64,000 bases of DNA from Microbacterium maritypicum (GCF_041529975.1 NZ_CP168030.1:3782001-3846000); one strand, 5' to 3'. Counted from the stretch's first letter, positions 7,473 to 15,578 are shown. The notes: a model not told the origin generated them from the sequence alone. Numbers and translations are program-made.

Positions 7473-8781
7473 TCGCAACTGGCGCTCGGTGCGCGGGAGG
7501 ACCACGCTCGGGGCGACGGTCGTCGTCGCGGTGGCGTTGCTCATCGGCGCCTTCTCGTTCTACGAGGTGCTCAGCGCCAGCATCCACGGCAGCACGGAAC
7601 GGGCGGCCGAGCAGCGCCTCGACGAGCTCGCCGAGCGCAGCGACGGACCGGGCCGCGGCGGGATCGACGCCCTCGAGGACGAGTTCGTGCAGCTCATCGG
7701 CGCCGACGGATCGGTGCGGGCGGCCAGCGAAGACGCCAGGGAAGCGCTCGGTGCCGCGGCCCTGCCCGTGTCCGACGACCCTCAGACGCTGACCGTCGAC
7801 GGGGAGCGGATGCTCGTCGTCTCGGACGACCTCGATGACGACCAGACACTAGTGCTGGCCGTTTCGATGGATGACGACGCCGAGACCCTGACGACGGTCG
7901 CGACTCTGCTCGCCATCGCCGTGCCCCTGCTCCTGCTGCTCGTCGCGGTGACCACCTGGCTCGTGGTCGGCCGGGCGCTCCGACCGGTCGAGCGCATCCG
8001 CGAGAAGGTCGACGGCATCACCGCCGAGCGCCTGCACCAGCGCGTGCCGGTGCCCGAGACGGCCGATGAGATCGCGGCACTCGCGACCACCATGAACGGC
8101 ATGCTCGATCGACTCGATGCCGCGGCCACCGCGCAGCGGCGCTTCGTGTCGGACGCCTCGCACGAGCTGCGCTCCCCGCTCGCGACCATCCGTCAGCACG
8201 CCGAGCTCGCGCAGGCACACCCCGGCGTGACGAGCATCGGCGAGCTCGCCGAGGTCGTCTCGGAGGAGGGGCTGCGCCTGCAGGGCATCGTCGAATCCCT
8301 GCTGCTGCTCGCCCGGCTCGACGAGGGCGCGAGCACGCACGACGAGGCGGTCGACCTCGACGACATCGCGCTCGGCGAGGTGCGCCGACTGCGCGCGGCC
8401 GGGTTCGATGTCGACGGCTCCGGCATCCAGGCGGCCAGGGTGAACGGCGATCCCCGTCTGCTCGGCCAGCTGGTGCGCAACCTCGCCGACAACGCGGTGC
8501 GGCACACCCGCGGCCGGGTCGCGATCGGCGTGACCCCCTCGGGCGGTCACGTGTTCGTGACGGTCGAGGACGACGGCGCCGGCGTGCCCGCCGAAGAGCG
8601 CGACCGCATCTTCGAGCGCTTCGTCCGCCTCGACGAGGCGCGCAGCCGTGATGCCGGTGGCAGCGGACTGGGTCTCGCGATCGCGCAGGGCATCGCCGCC
8701 TCGGCTCGCGGAACGCTCGCGGTCGACGACTCCCGCTGGGGCGGCGCCCGCTTCGTCGTCACGCTGCCCCTCGGCGGCTGA
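7465..8781 (+). CDS. Membrane sensor histidine kinase
   Basis: The 438-residue kinase has a first membrane helix at about residues 15-33, a short extracytoplasmic sensor of about 110 residues, a second helix at 145-168, a HAMP linker, a HisKA domain with the phospho-accepting His233 in 'SDASHELRSPL', and a HATPase domain with 'DNAVRHTR' and 'GGSGLGLAIAQ'. The GTG at 7465 overlaps the response regulator stop and is chosen for translational coupling; an ATG at 7438 would extend the overlap. It should phosphorylate the adjacent OmpR-type regulator. The sensor segment is acidic, which could suit cation or peptide sensing; this is inference. Confidence 0.93.
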   Translation: MASRNWRSVRGRTTLGATVVVAVALLIGAFSFYEVLSASIHGSTERAAEQRLDELAERSDGPGRGGIDALEDEFVQLIGADGSVRAASEDAREALGAAALPVSDDPQTLTVDGERMLVVSDDLDDDQTLVLAVSMDDDAETLTTVATLLAIAVPLLLLLVAVTTWLVVGRALRPVERIREKVDGITAERLHQRVPVPETADEIAALATTMNGMLDRLDAAATAQRRFVSDASHELRSPLATIRQHAELAQAHPGVTSIGELAEVVSEEGLRLQGIVESLLLLARLDEGASTHDEAVDLDDIALGEVRRLRAAGFDVDGSGIQAARVNGDPRLLGQLVRNLADNAVRHTRGRVAIGVTPSGGHVFVTVEDDGAGVPAEERDRIFERFVRLDEARSRDAGGSGLGLAIAQGIAASARGTLAVDDSRWGGARFVVTLPLGG

Positions 8782-8799
8782 GCGCTTGATCAGCCGTTC

Positions 8800-8836
8800 C
8801 TGAAGACCGCTTCAGGAGGCTTCAGGGAGGCTTCAG
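8800..8836 (+). promoter_or_regulatory. Array of CTTCAG boxes upstream of the PepSY-like gene
   Basis: Three direct CTTCAG hexamers lie at 8810-8815, 8820-8825 and 8831-8836, spaced 10 and 11 bases. An inverted copy, CTGAAG, is at 8800-8805. This is the arrangement expected for a multi-dimer OmpR-family binding site, and it shares its hexamer with the site before the response regulator gene. Confidence 0.65.
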
Positions 8837-8859
8837 CGCCGGCGCGAGACCATCGGGAC

Positions 8860-9687
8860 ATGGACGACAAGACACCCACCCCGGACCAGACTCCCGACCA
8901 GACCCCCGCGAGCACCCCGGATGCGCAGACCGTTCCGGTCACCCCCGCTGCGGACGCGGCCACGCCGGCAGCCGGTGTCGGGCAGCACCCCATGTTCCCC
9001 GCGGCCGAGCCGGTCGCCACCCCCGCGGCATCCGCGCCGAAGCCCGGGCGCAAGCGTGCACTCCTCATCGGTGGCGGCATCGCGGCGGCCGTGATCCTCG
9101 CGGGCGGCGGTATCGCGGTCGGGGCGGCCATCGGCGATGAGTTCGGCGATGACGACGACCGGCCCGCGATGTCGGACGGCCCGCGTCACGACGAGGGAGC
9201 GCCCCACGGCGATCGCGACGACCGCCGCGACGACGACGACGGCTCGTCGAACGACCGCGGTCCGGTGACCGGCATCGGCACGGCATCGGCCGACGAGCTC
9301 ATCGAGATCGCGGATGCCGCACGCGGCGCTGCCGAGGGCGAGGTCACGTCGATCGACGCGAAGCGTGACGGCACCTGGGAGGTGCAGCTCACGACCGCCG
9401 ACGGCACTGAGACCGACGTCCGCGTCGACGAGACCCTCGCCGCTTCCGTGATCGAGACGGATCCAGCCGACGGCGACGACAACGGTCCCGCGCTCACCCT
9501 CGACGACGCCACGATCCGCTCGCTGGTCGACGCCGCGCTTGCGGAGGCCGACGGCATGATCACCGACCTCGATGTGGACGGCGACGACGTGAGCCCCTAC
9601 GACGCGTCGGTCCTCACATCGGACAACCGCTCGATCGACATCGACTTCAGCGCCGACTTCGCCGTCGTCGGGACCGACATCGACTGA
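8860..9687 (+). CDS. Single-pass membrane protein with PepSY-like extracellular domain
   Basis: The 275-residue protein has a proline/threonine-rich cytoplasmic N-terminus (1-63), one membrane helix (about 66-90), a very acidic/His linker (about 93-140) and a C-terminal region with two repeats of the PepSY type ('DELIEIADAARGAAEGEVTS', 'IRSLVDAALAEADGMITDLD'). PepSY domains are typically extracytoplasmic inhibitors or sensors. It lies 78 bases after the histidine kinase with a run of CTTCAG boxes before it, so it is very likely a target of that system and may feed back on the kinase. Confidence 0.75.
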   Translation: MDDKTPTPDQTPDQTPASTPDAQTVPVTPAADAATPAAGVGQHPMFPAAEPVATPAASAPKPGRKRALLIGGGIAAAVILAGGGIAVGAAIGDEFGDDDDRPAMSDGPRHDEGAPHGDRDDRRDDDDGSSNDRGPVTGIGTASADELIEIADAARGAAEGEVTSIDAKRDGTWEVQLTTADGTETDVRVDETLAASVIETDPADGDDNGPALTLDDATIRSLVDAALAEADGMITDLDVDGDDVSPYDASVLTSDNRSIDIDFSADFAVVGTDID

Positions 9688-9732
9688 GCCGAGGGCCTCG
9701 TCCCCGGGCCGTCCTGCGACGTCCGACATCCC

Positions 9733-9767
9733 GATGCCGCCGCCCCTCCCCCGGGGGCGGCGGCATC
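9733..9767 (+). terminator. Stem-loop terminator after the PepSY-like gene
   Basis: A perfect 14-bp stem has arms at 9733-9746 and 9754-9767 around a 7-base loop and is made of G and C. There is no T-run, which is normal for high-G+C actinobacteria. It separates the PepSY-like gene from the S4 gene. Confidence 0.8.
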
Positions 9768-9809
9768 GTCATGCGCCGGGGCGGACACGGCGACGGCTAG
9801 CATTCAGGG

Positions 9810-10037
9810 ATGAGCACCTCCGGACCGATCGACGACATCTCCATCGGCGGCGAAGTGATCCGCCTCGGACAGTTCCTCAAGTTCGCCGGCCTCCTCGACT
9901 CGGGCGGCGACGCCAAAGAGGTCATCATCGACGGATACGTGACCGTCAATGGCGAGGTGGACCGACGCCGCGGACGCCAGCTGCGCGACGGCGACCTGGT
10001 GTCGTTCGAAGGCCGAACGGTGCGCGTCCGCCCCTGA
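9810..10037 (+). CDS. S4-domain RNA-binding protein
   Basis: This 75-residue protein consists almost entirely of one S4 RNA-binding domain. It shows the family pattern 'IRLGQFLKFAGLLDSGGDAK', then 'IIDGYVTVNGEVDRRRGRQL' and 'DGDLVSFEG'. Small S4 proteins of the YbcJ/YaaA type bind structured RNA or ribosomal subunits; the exact partner is not known. It is a single gene after a strong terminator and is convergent with the following membrane protein gene. Confidence 0.9.
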   Translation: MSTSGPIDDISIGGEVIRLGQFLKFAGLLDSGGDAKEVIIDGYVTVNGEVDRRRGRQLRDGDLVSFEGRTVRVRP

Positions 10038-10046
10038 CGCGGGAGC

Positions 10047-10508
10047 TCAGCGGACGTCGCGCGGCAGGACCTTCCGCACGGTCACGACGATCAGGGCGAT
10101 CAGCAGGCCGACCAGAGTCACATCGGCCACGATGTACGCGTAGTGCGCCCAGTTGGTCCCGGCGGCGGCGAGTCCCGCGATCACCAGGTCACTGCGCTGG
10201 TTCAGCACGGGGCGGATGACGGCGACCTCGATGAGGTAGACGAACCAGATCGACCCGAGGATCCCCAGCGTCGCGCGCCCCGCCCGCGCGCGCAGGCTCA
10301 CCACGGTGAGGACGATGAGAACCACTCCCGCGAGCACGTTCAACGCCGTGAACACGAGCCGCCCGATGCCCAGTCCGATCGGGATCGTGACACCCGGCGC
10401 CAGGAACTTCAGCGGCGCTTCCAGGAACGAGATGGCGATGATCGCGCCGAGCAGGAACGCCGGCAGCAGCAGACGGAGGGCCGTGGTGGTCCGTGCCATG
10501 CCTGTCAC
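10047..10508 (-). CDS. Four-helix membrane protein of unknown function
   Basis: The 153-residue protein contains four hydrophobic helices (about residues 10-30, 44-68, 80-100 and 120-143). Its first half ('ISFLEAPLKFLAPGV') resembles DUF4149/TMEM205-like small membrane proteins, but this is only a weak resemblance. A GTG at 10508 has GAAGGGAA just upstream; the ATG at 10499 is an alternative with poorer spacing. It lies 89 bases downstream of the LysE-type gene on the same strand and may share its transcript. Confidence 0.65.
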   Translation of the reverse strand: MTGMARTTTALRLLLPAFLLGAIIAISFLEAPLKFLAPGVTIPIGLGIGRLVFTALNVLAGVVLIVLTVVSLRARAGRATLGILGSIWFVYLIEVAVIRPVLNQRSDLVIAGLAAAGTNWAHYAYIVADVTLVGLLIALIVVTVRKVLPRDVR

Positions 10509-10597
10509 CGCTTCCCTTCGCCCGCAGATGGATCCGCGTCCGACGCTACGCCGACCTCTCGATCGAGGCGCCGCCGAGCACCGTGCTTAACCGCTGC

Positions 10598-11221
10598 TCA
10601 CAACCATTCGAACACCTGCTCGATGAGGATCCCGACACCGATGACGGTCATCGCGATGCCGGCGAGGCGGGTGACCAGCGAGCTCGCGCGCGGCCGGGTG
10701 CGCAGCAGGCGGCGGGCGAGCAGTCCGACCGTCGTGTAGACGATGGCGATGTTGAGCAGGTGCAGTCCGCCGAGCGCGAGCATCTGCGTCGTCGACGACC
10801 AGCCGTCCGGACTCGTGAACTGCGGCAGCAGAGCGAGCAGGAGCAGCAGCCCCTTGGGGTTGATGCCGCTCACTCCCGACCCGCGCAGGAACTGGGACCA
10901 TCCGCCGGTCGCGATCGGCTCCCCGCTCTCGGTGATCGGCGCCGGGCGGCTGGCGAGCGTCGTCGCGCCGAGGAAGATCAGATAGAGCGCACCGACCACG
11001 GTCAGGGTCGTGAGCGTGACGGGATACGCGGTGACGAGCGCGCCGAGCCCCAGCGCGACGGCGACGATGACCACCGTGTAGCCGGCGAGCATCCCGAGGA
11101 TCGAGGGTGCGATCGAGCGGGCGCGCAGCCCGGCCGATATCGCGTACGCCCAGTCGGCACCGGGGGTCAGCGCGAGCATGACCGCGACCAGCCAGAACTG
11201 CATGACCAGTGCGATATCCAT
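10598..11221 (-). CDS. LysE-family amino-acid exporter
   Basis: The 207-residue protein has six hydrophobic segments. The first loop carries 'MLALTPGADWAYAIS', matching the LysE/RhtB signature (PGP-type turn), and a central loop carries 'GSGVSGINPKGLLLLLALLPQF'. Such proteins export amino acids or related metabolites across the inner membrane. It is divergent from an Lrp/AsnC regulator 98 bases away, a common arrangement in which the regulator activates the exporter when the amino acid accumulates. The exported compound cannot be told from sequence. Confidence 0.9.
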   Translation of the reverse strand: MDIALVMQFWLVAVMLALTPGADWAYAISAGLRARSIAPSILGMLAGYTVVIVAVALGLGALVTAYPVTLTTLTVVGALYLIFLGATTLASRPAPITESGEPIATGGWSQFLRGSGVSGINPKGLLLLLALLPQFTSPDGWSSTTQMLALGGLHLLNIAIVYTTVGLLARRLLRTRPRASSLVTRLAGIAMTVIGVGILIEQVFEWL

Positions 11222-11319
11222 CGGTCCTCCTCAATCCGAGGAAGAGACTACGAAGGATCCCGCGAAAGGTGCTTCGATTCTTCGCGTGCTGACGGCTGAA
11301 TCCTGCAAGACTTGTCGCC

Positions 11320-11775
11320 ATGGATGCACTTGACCGGGAGATTCTCTCGCTATTGCAGGATGACGGCCGGATGAGCGCGACGAACCTCGCTTCGCAGGTC
11401 GGTCTGAGCCTCTCGGCCTGCCATCGACGGCTCAAGGAGTTGGAACAGTCCGGGGCGATCGAGCGGTACCGCGCGGTGGTGGCTCCGAAGGCGGTCGGGC
11501 TCACGTTCGAGGCGATCGTGTTCGTGACGATCGGGCGCACCGACAAGGACACCATCGTCGCGTTCGAAGAGGCGGTCGTGGCCATCCCCGCGGTCGCCGA
11601 GGCGCAGCGCCTGTTCGGCGACCCCGACTACATGCTGCGCATCCTCACCCGCGACATGAGCGCGTACCAGGAGCTCTACGACAGCACCCTCGGAGCGCTC
11701 CCCGGCGTGCAGCGGCTCACCTCGACCATGGTCATGAAGCGCCTCGGCGCCGACCGCGCGGTGCCGATTCCCTGA
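11320..11775 (+). CDS. Lrp/AsnC-family regulator
   Basis: The 151-residue protein has an N-terminal helix-turn-helix ('LDREILSLLQDDGRMSATNL') and a C-terminal RAM ligand-binding domain ending 'TSTMVMKRLGADRAVPIP'. Length and order are typical of Lrp proteins, which form octamers and sense amino acids. It is divergent from the LysE-type exporter and is its likely regulator. No clear Shine-Dalgarno sequence precedes the ATG, so the transcript could be leaderless or the start weakly translated. Confidence 0.92.
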   Translation: MDALDREILSLLQDDGRMSATNLASQVGLSLSACHRRLKELEQSGAIERYRAVVAPKAVGLTFEAIVFVTIGRTDKDTIVAFEEAVVAIPAVAEAQRLFGDPDYMLRILTRDMSAYQELYDSTLGALPGVQRLTSTMVMKRLGADRAVPIP

Positions 11776-11808
11776 CGGGCGGAGAAGCGTCACCGCACGC
11801 GGACGTGC

Positions 11809-12207
11809 CTATCGATTCCAGTGCCGAAGCTTGTCGGGGTTGCACACGATCCAGATGTTGGACAGCAGATGCGATCGCATCTCGGCCGTGAGCGCGGCGA
11901 CGATGCGCTCCCCACGAACCAGCGTGAGGCCCGGCACACCGTTGACCGACGCGGTGGCGATGAAGGTCCCCGGCGTCATCAGCGCACGCAGCTCCGACGC
12001 GGCCGCCTCCGGCCCCGTCGCCGGCATCGGACCGGTCGGAACGTGACCGCCGCTGTCGATGACCACCACGACCTCCGGGTGGAGCAGCACCCGGATCGCG
12101 TCTTCGTCCAGTGCGCAGAGTGCACTTCCGAAAGTCTCGATGGTGTCGGCATCGGCAGCATCATGACGGCGCCGGCGCAGCCACGCCGGGTAGTGCTTGC
12201 GGGTCAT
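11809..12207 (-). CDS. Stand-alone SnoaL-like protein resembling the ECF41 C-terminal domain
   Basis: This 132-residue protein has an NTF2/SnoaL-like fold pattern and no sigma regions. It contains the two motifs typical of the regulatory extension of ECF41 sigma factors: a DGGGK-like turn (DSGGH, residues 51-55) and an exact NPDKL (123-127) close to the C-terminus. Its ATG overlaps the stop of the preceding sigma factor gene (ATGA), so the two are translated together. The fused extension of that sigma factor has a degenerate version of NPDKL. A role as a separate regulatory subunit of the sigma factor is therefore plausible, but this is inference. Confidence 0.75.
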   Translation of the reverse strand: MTRKHYPAWLRRRRHDAADADTIETFGSALCALDEDAIRVLLHPEVVVVIDSGGHVPTGPMPATGPEAAASELRALMTPGTFIATASVNGVPGLTLVRGERIVAALTAEMRSHLLSNIWIVCNPDKLRHWNR

Positions 12208-13103
12208 GCGGTGACCGCGTTGACGTGCCCGAGCTTCTGCGGACTCATCACCCAGAGCAGCTGCAGGATGCCCTCGCTCGACGTGGTCGCCGTGACCATG
12301 GTCGTGACCTCGCCGCCCTCGACGAGGGTGGCCGCGGGCTGGCCGTTCACCTGCACCCAGTCGATCGTCTTCCCGATCCAGAAGTGGTGCGCGAACGCCG
12401 CGACGAACTGCGCCACGCGCCCGCGACCCACCACCGGGATGCGGGCGGCGAGCTTGGTGCCATTGCCGTCGGTGTAGCTGACGACATCGGCCGTGAAGAG
12501 GGCTTCGAGCTCGTGGGCATCGCCCTTCTGGGCGGCCGTGAGGAACGCCTCGAGCAGCCGACGCTGCGCCACCGGGTCGACGTGGGCGTTGCGCGTGGAC
12601 GACAGGTGCGCCCGTGCCCTGCTGACGAGCTGCCTCGCGCTCACGACACTGCTGGAGATCACCTCGGCGATGCGCGGGTACGGATAGTCGAACGCCTCGC
12701 GCAGGATGTACGCCGCCCGTTCGGTCGGGGTGAGCTTCTCGAGCGTCAACAGGATCGCGAACTGCAGCGCCTCCGCCCGTTCGGCGCCGAGCGCCGGATC
12801 GTCATCGGTATTCACGGGCTCGGGAAGCCACGGGCCGATGTACGTCTCCCGCCGCGAATGCGACGACTGCAGCACATTGATCGAGAGCCGGGTGGTGATC
12901 GTCGTCAGGAACGCCACGGGTTCCTGGATCTTGCTGCGATCCGTGTTCTGCCAGCGGATCCACGTCTCCTGCACGATGTCTTCGGCATCGGCGACCGTGC
13001 TCAGCATCCGGTACGCGATGCCGAAGAGTCGTCGGCGGTGCGTGTCGAAGACCCGTACCGCCTCGTCGAGGTCTGCGGTCTCACCGAATCCGCTCTCGGC
13101 CAT
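12204..13103 (-). CDS. ECF41-type sigma factor with fused SnoaL-like domain
   Basis: The 299-residue protein has sigma region 2 (about residues 15-80, 'FDTHRRRLFGIAYRMLSTVADAEDI'), the ECF41 linker motif WLPEP at 92-96, sigma region 4 (about 120-167) and a C-terminal SnoaL-like extension. The extension holds DGNGT (212-216), a variant of DGGGK, and SPQKL (287-291), a variant of NPDKL. ECF41 factors lack a classical anti-sigma factor and are controlled by this extension. The upstream NmrA-like gene (25 bases) is the usual genomic partner. Six matching promoter-like elements lie between 13.9 and 19.4 kb. Confidence 0.92.
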   Translation of the reverse strand: MAESGFGETADLDEAVRVFDTHRRRLFGIAYRMLSTVADAEDIVQETWIRWQNTDRSKIQEPVAFLTTITTRLSINVLQSSHSRRETYIGPWLPEPVNTDDDPALGAERAEALQFAILLTLEKLTPTERAAYILREAFDYPYPRIAEVISSSVVSARQLVSRARAHLSSTRNAHVDPVAQRRLLEAFLTAAQKGDAHELEALFTADVVSYTDGNGTKLAARIPVVGRGRVAQFVAAFAHHFWIGKTIDWVQVNGQPAATLVEGGEVTTMVTATTSSEGILQLLWVMSPQKLGHVNAVTA

Positions 13104-13128
13104 CGTCACGCCCTTCGCCCCCCTGTCT

Positions 13129-13899
13129 TCATCGGAGTCCTGCGACCAGGCGTCGGCCCTCTTCGTGAACCCAGGCATCGAGGGTCGTGGACGCGAGACG
13201 CAGCGGAGACCGAGGAAGCAGCAGGTCTCCAGAGATGTTGAAGCCCAGGGTAGTGGTGTCCTCGTCCTCGACGACATAGCGCGGGTCATGGTCGACGCGG
13301 AGCACGCGACGCACGAACTCGGGGAGGGCCATCTGCTCGGGGCCTCCGAAGTCGACCGCGCCGCCGAGCGGATCCCCCATCGCCAGGTCGACCAGCGCTT
13401 CGGCCACGTCGGATGCCGCGACCGGCTGTACGGGCTTCGGTGGCAGATGCACGGTGTCGTGTGCGGTGTTCCACTCCGCGATCTTCCGCGCGAAGTCGTA
13501 GAACTGCGTGGACCGGAGGATGGAGTGGGCGATCGGCCCCGACCGAACGAGGTTCTCCTGCACGCCCTTGGCGGCGAAGTAGCCGTCTTCCCCGGCGTGA
13601 TCCGCGCCGACGATCGACAGCACGACGTGGTGCTTCACTCCCGCGCGCTCCTCCGCCTCCAGCAGACGCTGCGTCGTGGTCTCGAAGAACTCGCGTGCGG
13701 CGGCACCCGACACGTCCGGGGCGTTCGTGACGTCGATGACGGCATCCGCGAACTCGAGCGCCGCATCGAGGCCCTGCCCCGTGCGCGCATCCACGCCGCT
13801 CGCCGGCGCAGCCACCACGACCGCCTGAGCTCGACGTTCGAGTTTCTCGACGACCATCCGGCCCACCTGGCCGGTCCCACCCAACACGACGATCCGCAT
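13129..13899 (-). CDS. NmrA-like NAD(P)-binding oxidoreductase (ECF41 partner)
   Basis: The 256-residue protein starts with the Rossmann turn 'VLGGTGQVGR' and shows the atypical-SDR features 'GVKHHVVLSIVGAD' and 'STQFYDFA'. It is a paralogue of two further proteins at 18567 and 19421, all with 'TG.GL' and 'VDV.N' stretches after the first strand. ECF41 sigma genes typically sit next to a carboxymuconolactone decarboxylase, oxidoreductase or epimerase (COE) gene, and this gene fills that place. A promoter-like element at 13958-13984 precedes it. The substrate is unknown. Confidence 0.85.
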   Translation of the reverse strand: MRIVVLGGTGQVGRMVVEKLERRAQAVVVAAPASGVDARTGQGLDAALEFADAVIDVTNAPDVSGAAAREFFETTTQRLLEAEERAGVKHHVVLSIVGADHAGEDGYFAAKGVQENLVRSGPIAHSILRSTQFYDFARKIAEWNTAHDTVHLPPKPVQPVAASDVAEALVDLAMGDPLGGAVDFGGPEQMALPEFVRRVLRVDHDPRYVVEDEDTTTLGFNISGDLLLPRSPLRLASTTLDAWVHEEGRRLVAGLR

Positions 13900-13957
13900 C
13901 TCGCTCGCTCCGTTCCTGGGTCCCGCGCCGTGCGCGCAGGGGGTTCTCGTCAACAGT

Positions 13958-13984
13958 GACCGGACAGCACCTCGAAGTGTGACA
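13958..13984 (-). promoter_or_regulatory. ECF41-type promoter P1 (oxidoreductase-sigma operon)
   Basis: On the minus strand TGTCACA (13984-13978) is followed after exactly 16 bases by GGTC (13961-13958). The published ECF41 consensus is close to TGTCACA with a CGTC-type -10 element at similar distance. It lies 58 bases before the start at 13899. Confidence 0.75.
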
Positions 13985-13999
13985 ACGGTCAGAGAAGTT

Positions 14000-14590
14000 T
14001 CACGTGGCCGCCCGGATGCGCCGGCGTTCGTAGATCAGGGTCGCGGTCAGCAGGAGCGCACCGATGACGATGCCCGCGATCTGTGCGGGCAACTCGGCGA
14101 CTCTGAAGACCCCGACGAGCACCAGGGCCACGAGGGCACCACCGAGGACGGCGTTCACCGCGCCGACCATGCTGGCCATGGTGAACAGGAACGAGGATCG
14201 CGCGTACCGCACCCCGAGCTCGCCCGACTTCGGCGTGTCGAGCGCGATCAGCTCGGAGCCCCGCGGATGCAGGCTGACGAAGTACTCGCGGATCAGCTCC
14301 ATGCGTTGACGCGCGGTGATGTTCTCGACACTCGTATCGACGAGTCTCACGACCGTGAACCAGCCCAGCGCGAAGATCGCCGGCAGGACGGTGAACGCGA
14401 GCACGCCGATCAGGGCCGGCGAGTTCGCGGCGAATCCGATGGCCACCAGACCGCTGGACAGGGTCGACAGGTAGATCGAACTGCGTGTTCCCGCTTCGCT
14501 GATCGTCGAGCTCGCCGCCGACTGCAGCACGAACAGCTCCGTGCCGACGGCACTGTTCAGGGCCGAGACATCGGGCCTCTCGTCGGTCAT
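14000..14590 (-). CDS. Membrane protein of the ECF41-linked block
   Basis: The 196-residue protein has four predicted membrane helices in two pairs (about residues 42-60 and 62-82, then 133-158 and 166-186) separated by a soluble loop. It starts with 'MTDERPDVSALNSAVGTELF' and ends with a basic tail 'YERRRIRAAT'. The family is not recognised. The start codon overlaps the stop of a 20-codon upstream frame, implying translational coupling. Promoter P2 lies upstream, so it probably belongs to the sigma factor regulon. Function is unknown. Confidence 0.7.
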   Translation of the reverse strand: MTDERPDVSALNSAVGTELFVLQSAASSTISEAGTRSSIYLSTLSSGLVAIGFAANSPALIGVLAFTVLPAIFALGWFTVVRLVDTSVENITARQRMELIREYFVSLHPRGSELIALDTPKSGELGVRYARSSFLFTMASMVGAVNAVLGGALVALVLVGVFRVAELPAQIAGIVIGALLLTATLIYERRRIRAAT

Positions 14591-14649
14591 GATTCGCGCC
14601 GTCGCTCGGCGTCAGTGCGGGAGAACGCCTGCTCGCTGATGGTCGACAT
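14587..14649 (-). CDS. 20-residue leader peptide upstream of the membrane protein
   Basis: An ATG at 14649 with a strong ribosome site (GGAAGGTGAAC) opens a frame coding for 20 residues, 'MSTISEQAFSRTDAERRRES'. Its TGA overlaps the ATG of the next gene in the ATGA arrangement. The peptide is hydrophilic and arginine-rich at its end. It most likely works as a coupled leader that passes ribosomes to the membrane protein gene, which lacks a comparable ribosome site of its own. An independent role of the peptide cannot be excluded. Confidence 0.6.
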   Translation of the reverse strand: MSTISEQAFSRTDAERRRES

Positions 14650-14697
14650 GTTCACCTTCCGGGTCGTGGGGCGCAAAATCGCGCTGTCGACAGCAGA

Positions 14698-14724
14698 GAC
14701 CGGGTGGGCGCCCCGGTTGTGACA
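14698..14724 (-). promoter_or_regulatory. ECF41-type promoter P2 (leader and membrane protein)
   Basis: Minus-strand TGTCACA (14724-14718) is followed by 16 bases and GGTC (14701-14698). It lies 48 bases before the 20-codon frame and is back to back with P3. Confidence 0.75.
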
Positions 14725-14751
14725 GGCCTCGAGCGAACAACCGTTTCGAGA

Positions 14752-14778
14752 TGTCACAGGGGGACGCGGTTCACGGTC
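14752..14778 (+). promoter_or_regulatory. ECF41-type promoter P3 (SDR gene)
   Basis: TGTCACA at 14752-14758 is followed by 16 bases and GGTC at 14775-14778. The spacing to the SDR start at 14813 is 34 bases. It is divergent from P2. Confidence 0.75.
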
Positions 14779-14812
14779 ACATTTGCGTCCGAGAAAAGAT
14801 CAGGAGAAGCAG

Positions 14813-15550
14813 ATGGAAAGCAGTCTCGAAAGCAAAGTCGTGCTCGTGACCGGTGCGTCGTCGGGAATCGGCCGGGCCGCCGCCCTCGCCCTCTCCCATG
14901 AAGGGGCGATCGTGGTCGCGGCCGGACGTCGCGCCGAGCGCTTGCAGACGCTGGTGGAGGAAGCGCCAGGAGAGATGGTGGCCATGGAGCTCGATGTGAC
15001 CGAGCCGGAATCCGTCGACCAGGTCGTCTCTGCGGTCGTCGCCCGCTTCGGTCGGCTCGACGCCCTCGTGAACAACGCCGGTCTGATGCTCGCGGGCATG
15101 ATCCTGAACGCGGACACGGACGAGTGGGTGCGGATGGTGGAGACCAACCTGCTGGGTTCGATGCGCGTTGCCCACGCGGCGCTCCCCCACCTCATCGAGT
15201 CGCACGGCTCGTACGTGCAGGTGTCGTCGACGTCGGGTCGCATCTCGTCGGCCGGGGCTGCCGCCTACTCGGCGACGAAGTTCGGCATCACCGCGTTCGC
15301 CGAGTCGTTCCGCCAGGAGGCGACCCCGTACGGGGTGCGGACGATCGTCGTGGAGCCGGGCTTCGTCGCCACGGAGCTCGTGAACCACACCACCGACCCG
15401 GTGATGCGGGAGGCGGCCGATCGCATCGGTGAGTCGATGCGCACCCTCCAGCCCGAGGACATCGCGGCGGCCGTCGTGTACGCCCTCGGGCAGCCCGATC
15501 ATGTGGCGGTGAATGAGATCCTGGTGCGGCCCACCGATCAGCTGCACTGA
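14813..15550 (+). CDS. SDR-family oxidoreductase
   Basis: The 245-residue protein is a classical short-chain dehydrogenase: cofactor motif TGASSGIG (13-20), NNAG (87-90), catalytic serine near 139 and YSATK (152-156). A basic pair after the second strand ('AGRRAE') favours NADP(H). The ATG at 14813 has AGGAG seven bases upstream. It is preceded by promoter-like element P3 and is therefore a probable member of the sigma factor regulon. The substrate is not predictable; such enzymes reduce ketones or aldehydes or oxidise alcohols. Confidence 0.9.
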   Translation: MESSLESKVVLVTGASSGIGRAAALALSHEGAIVVAAGRRAERLQTLVEEAPGEMVAMELDVTEPESVDQVVSAVVARFGRLDALVNNAGLMLAGMILNADTDEWVRMVETNLLGSMRVAHAALPHLIESHGSYVQVSSTSGRISSAGAAAYSATKFGITAFAESFRQEATPYGVRTIVVEPGFVATELVNHTTDPVMREAADRIGESMRTLQPEDIAAAVVYALGQPDHVAVNEILVRPTDQLH

Positions 15551-15578
15551 GGATCACGGCTCCCTCCGTGTCGCGAAT

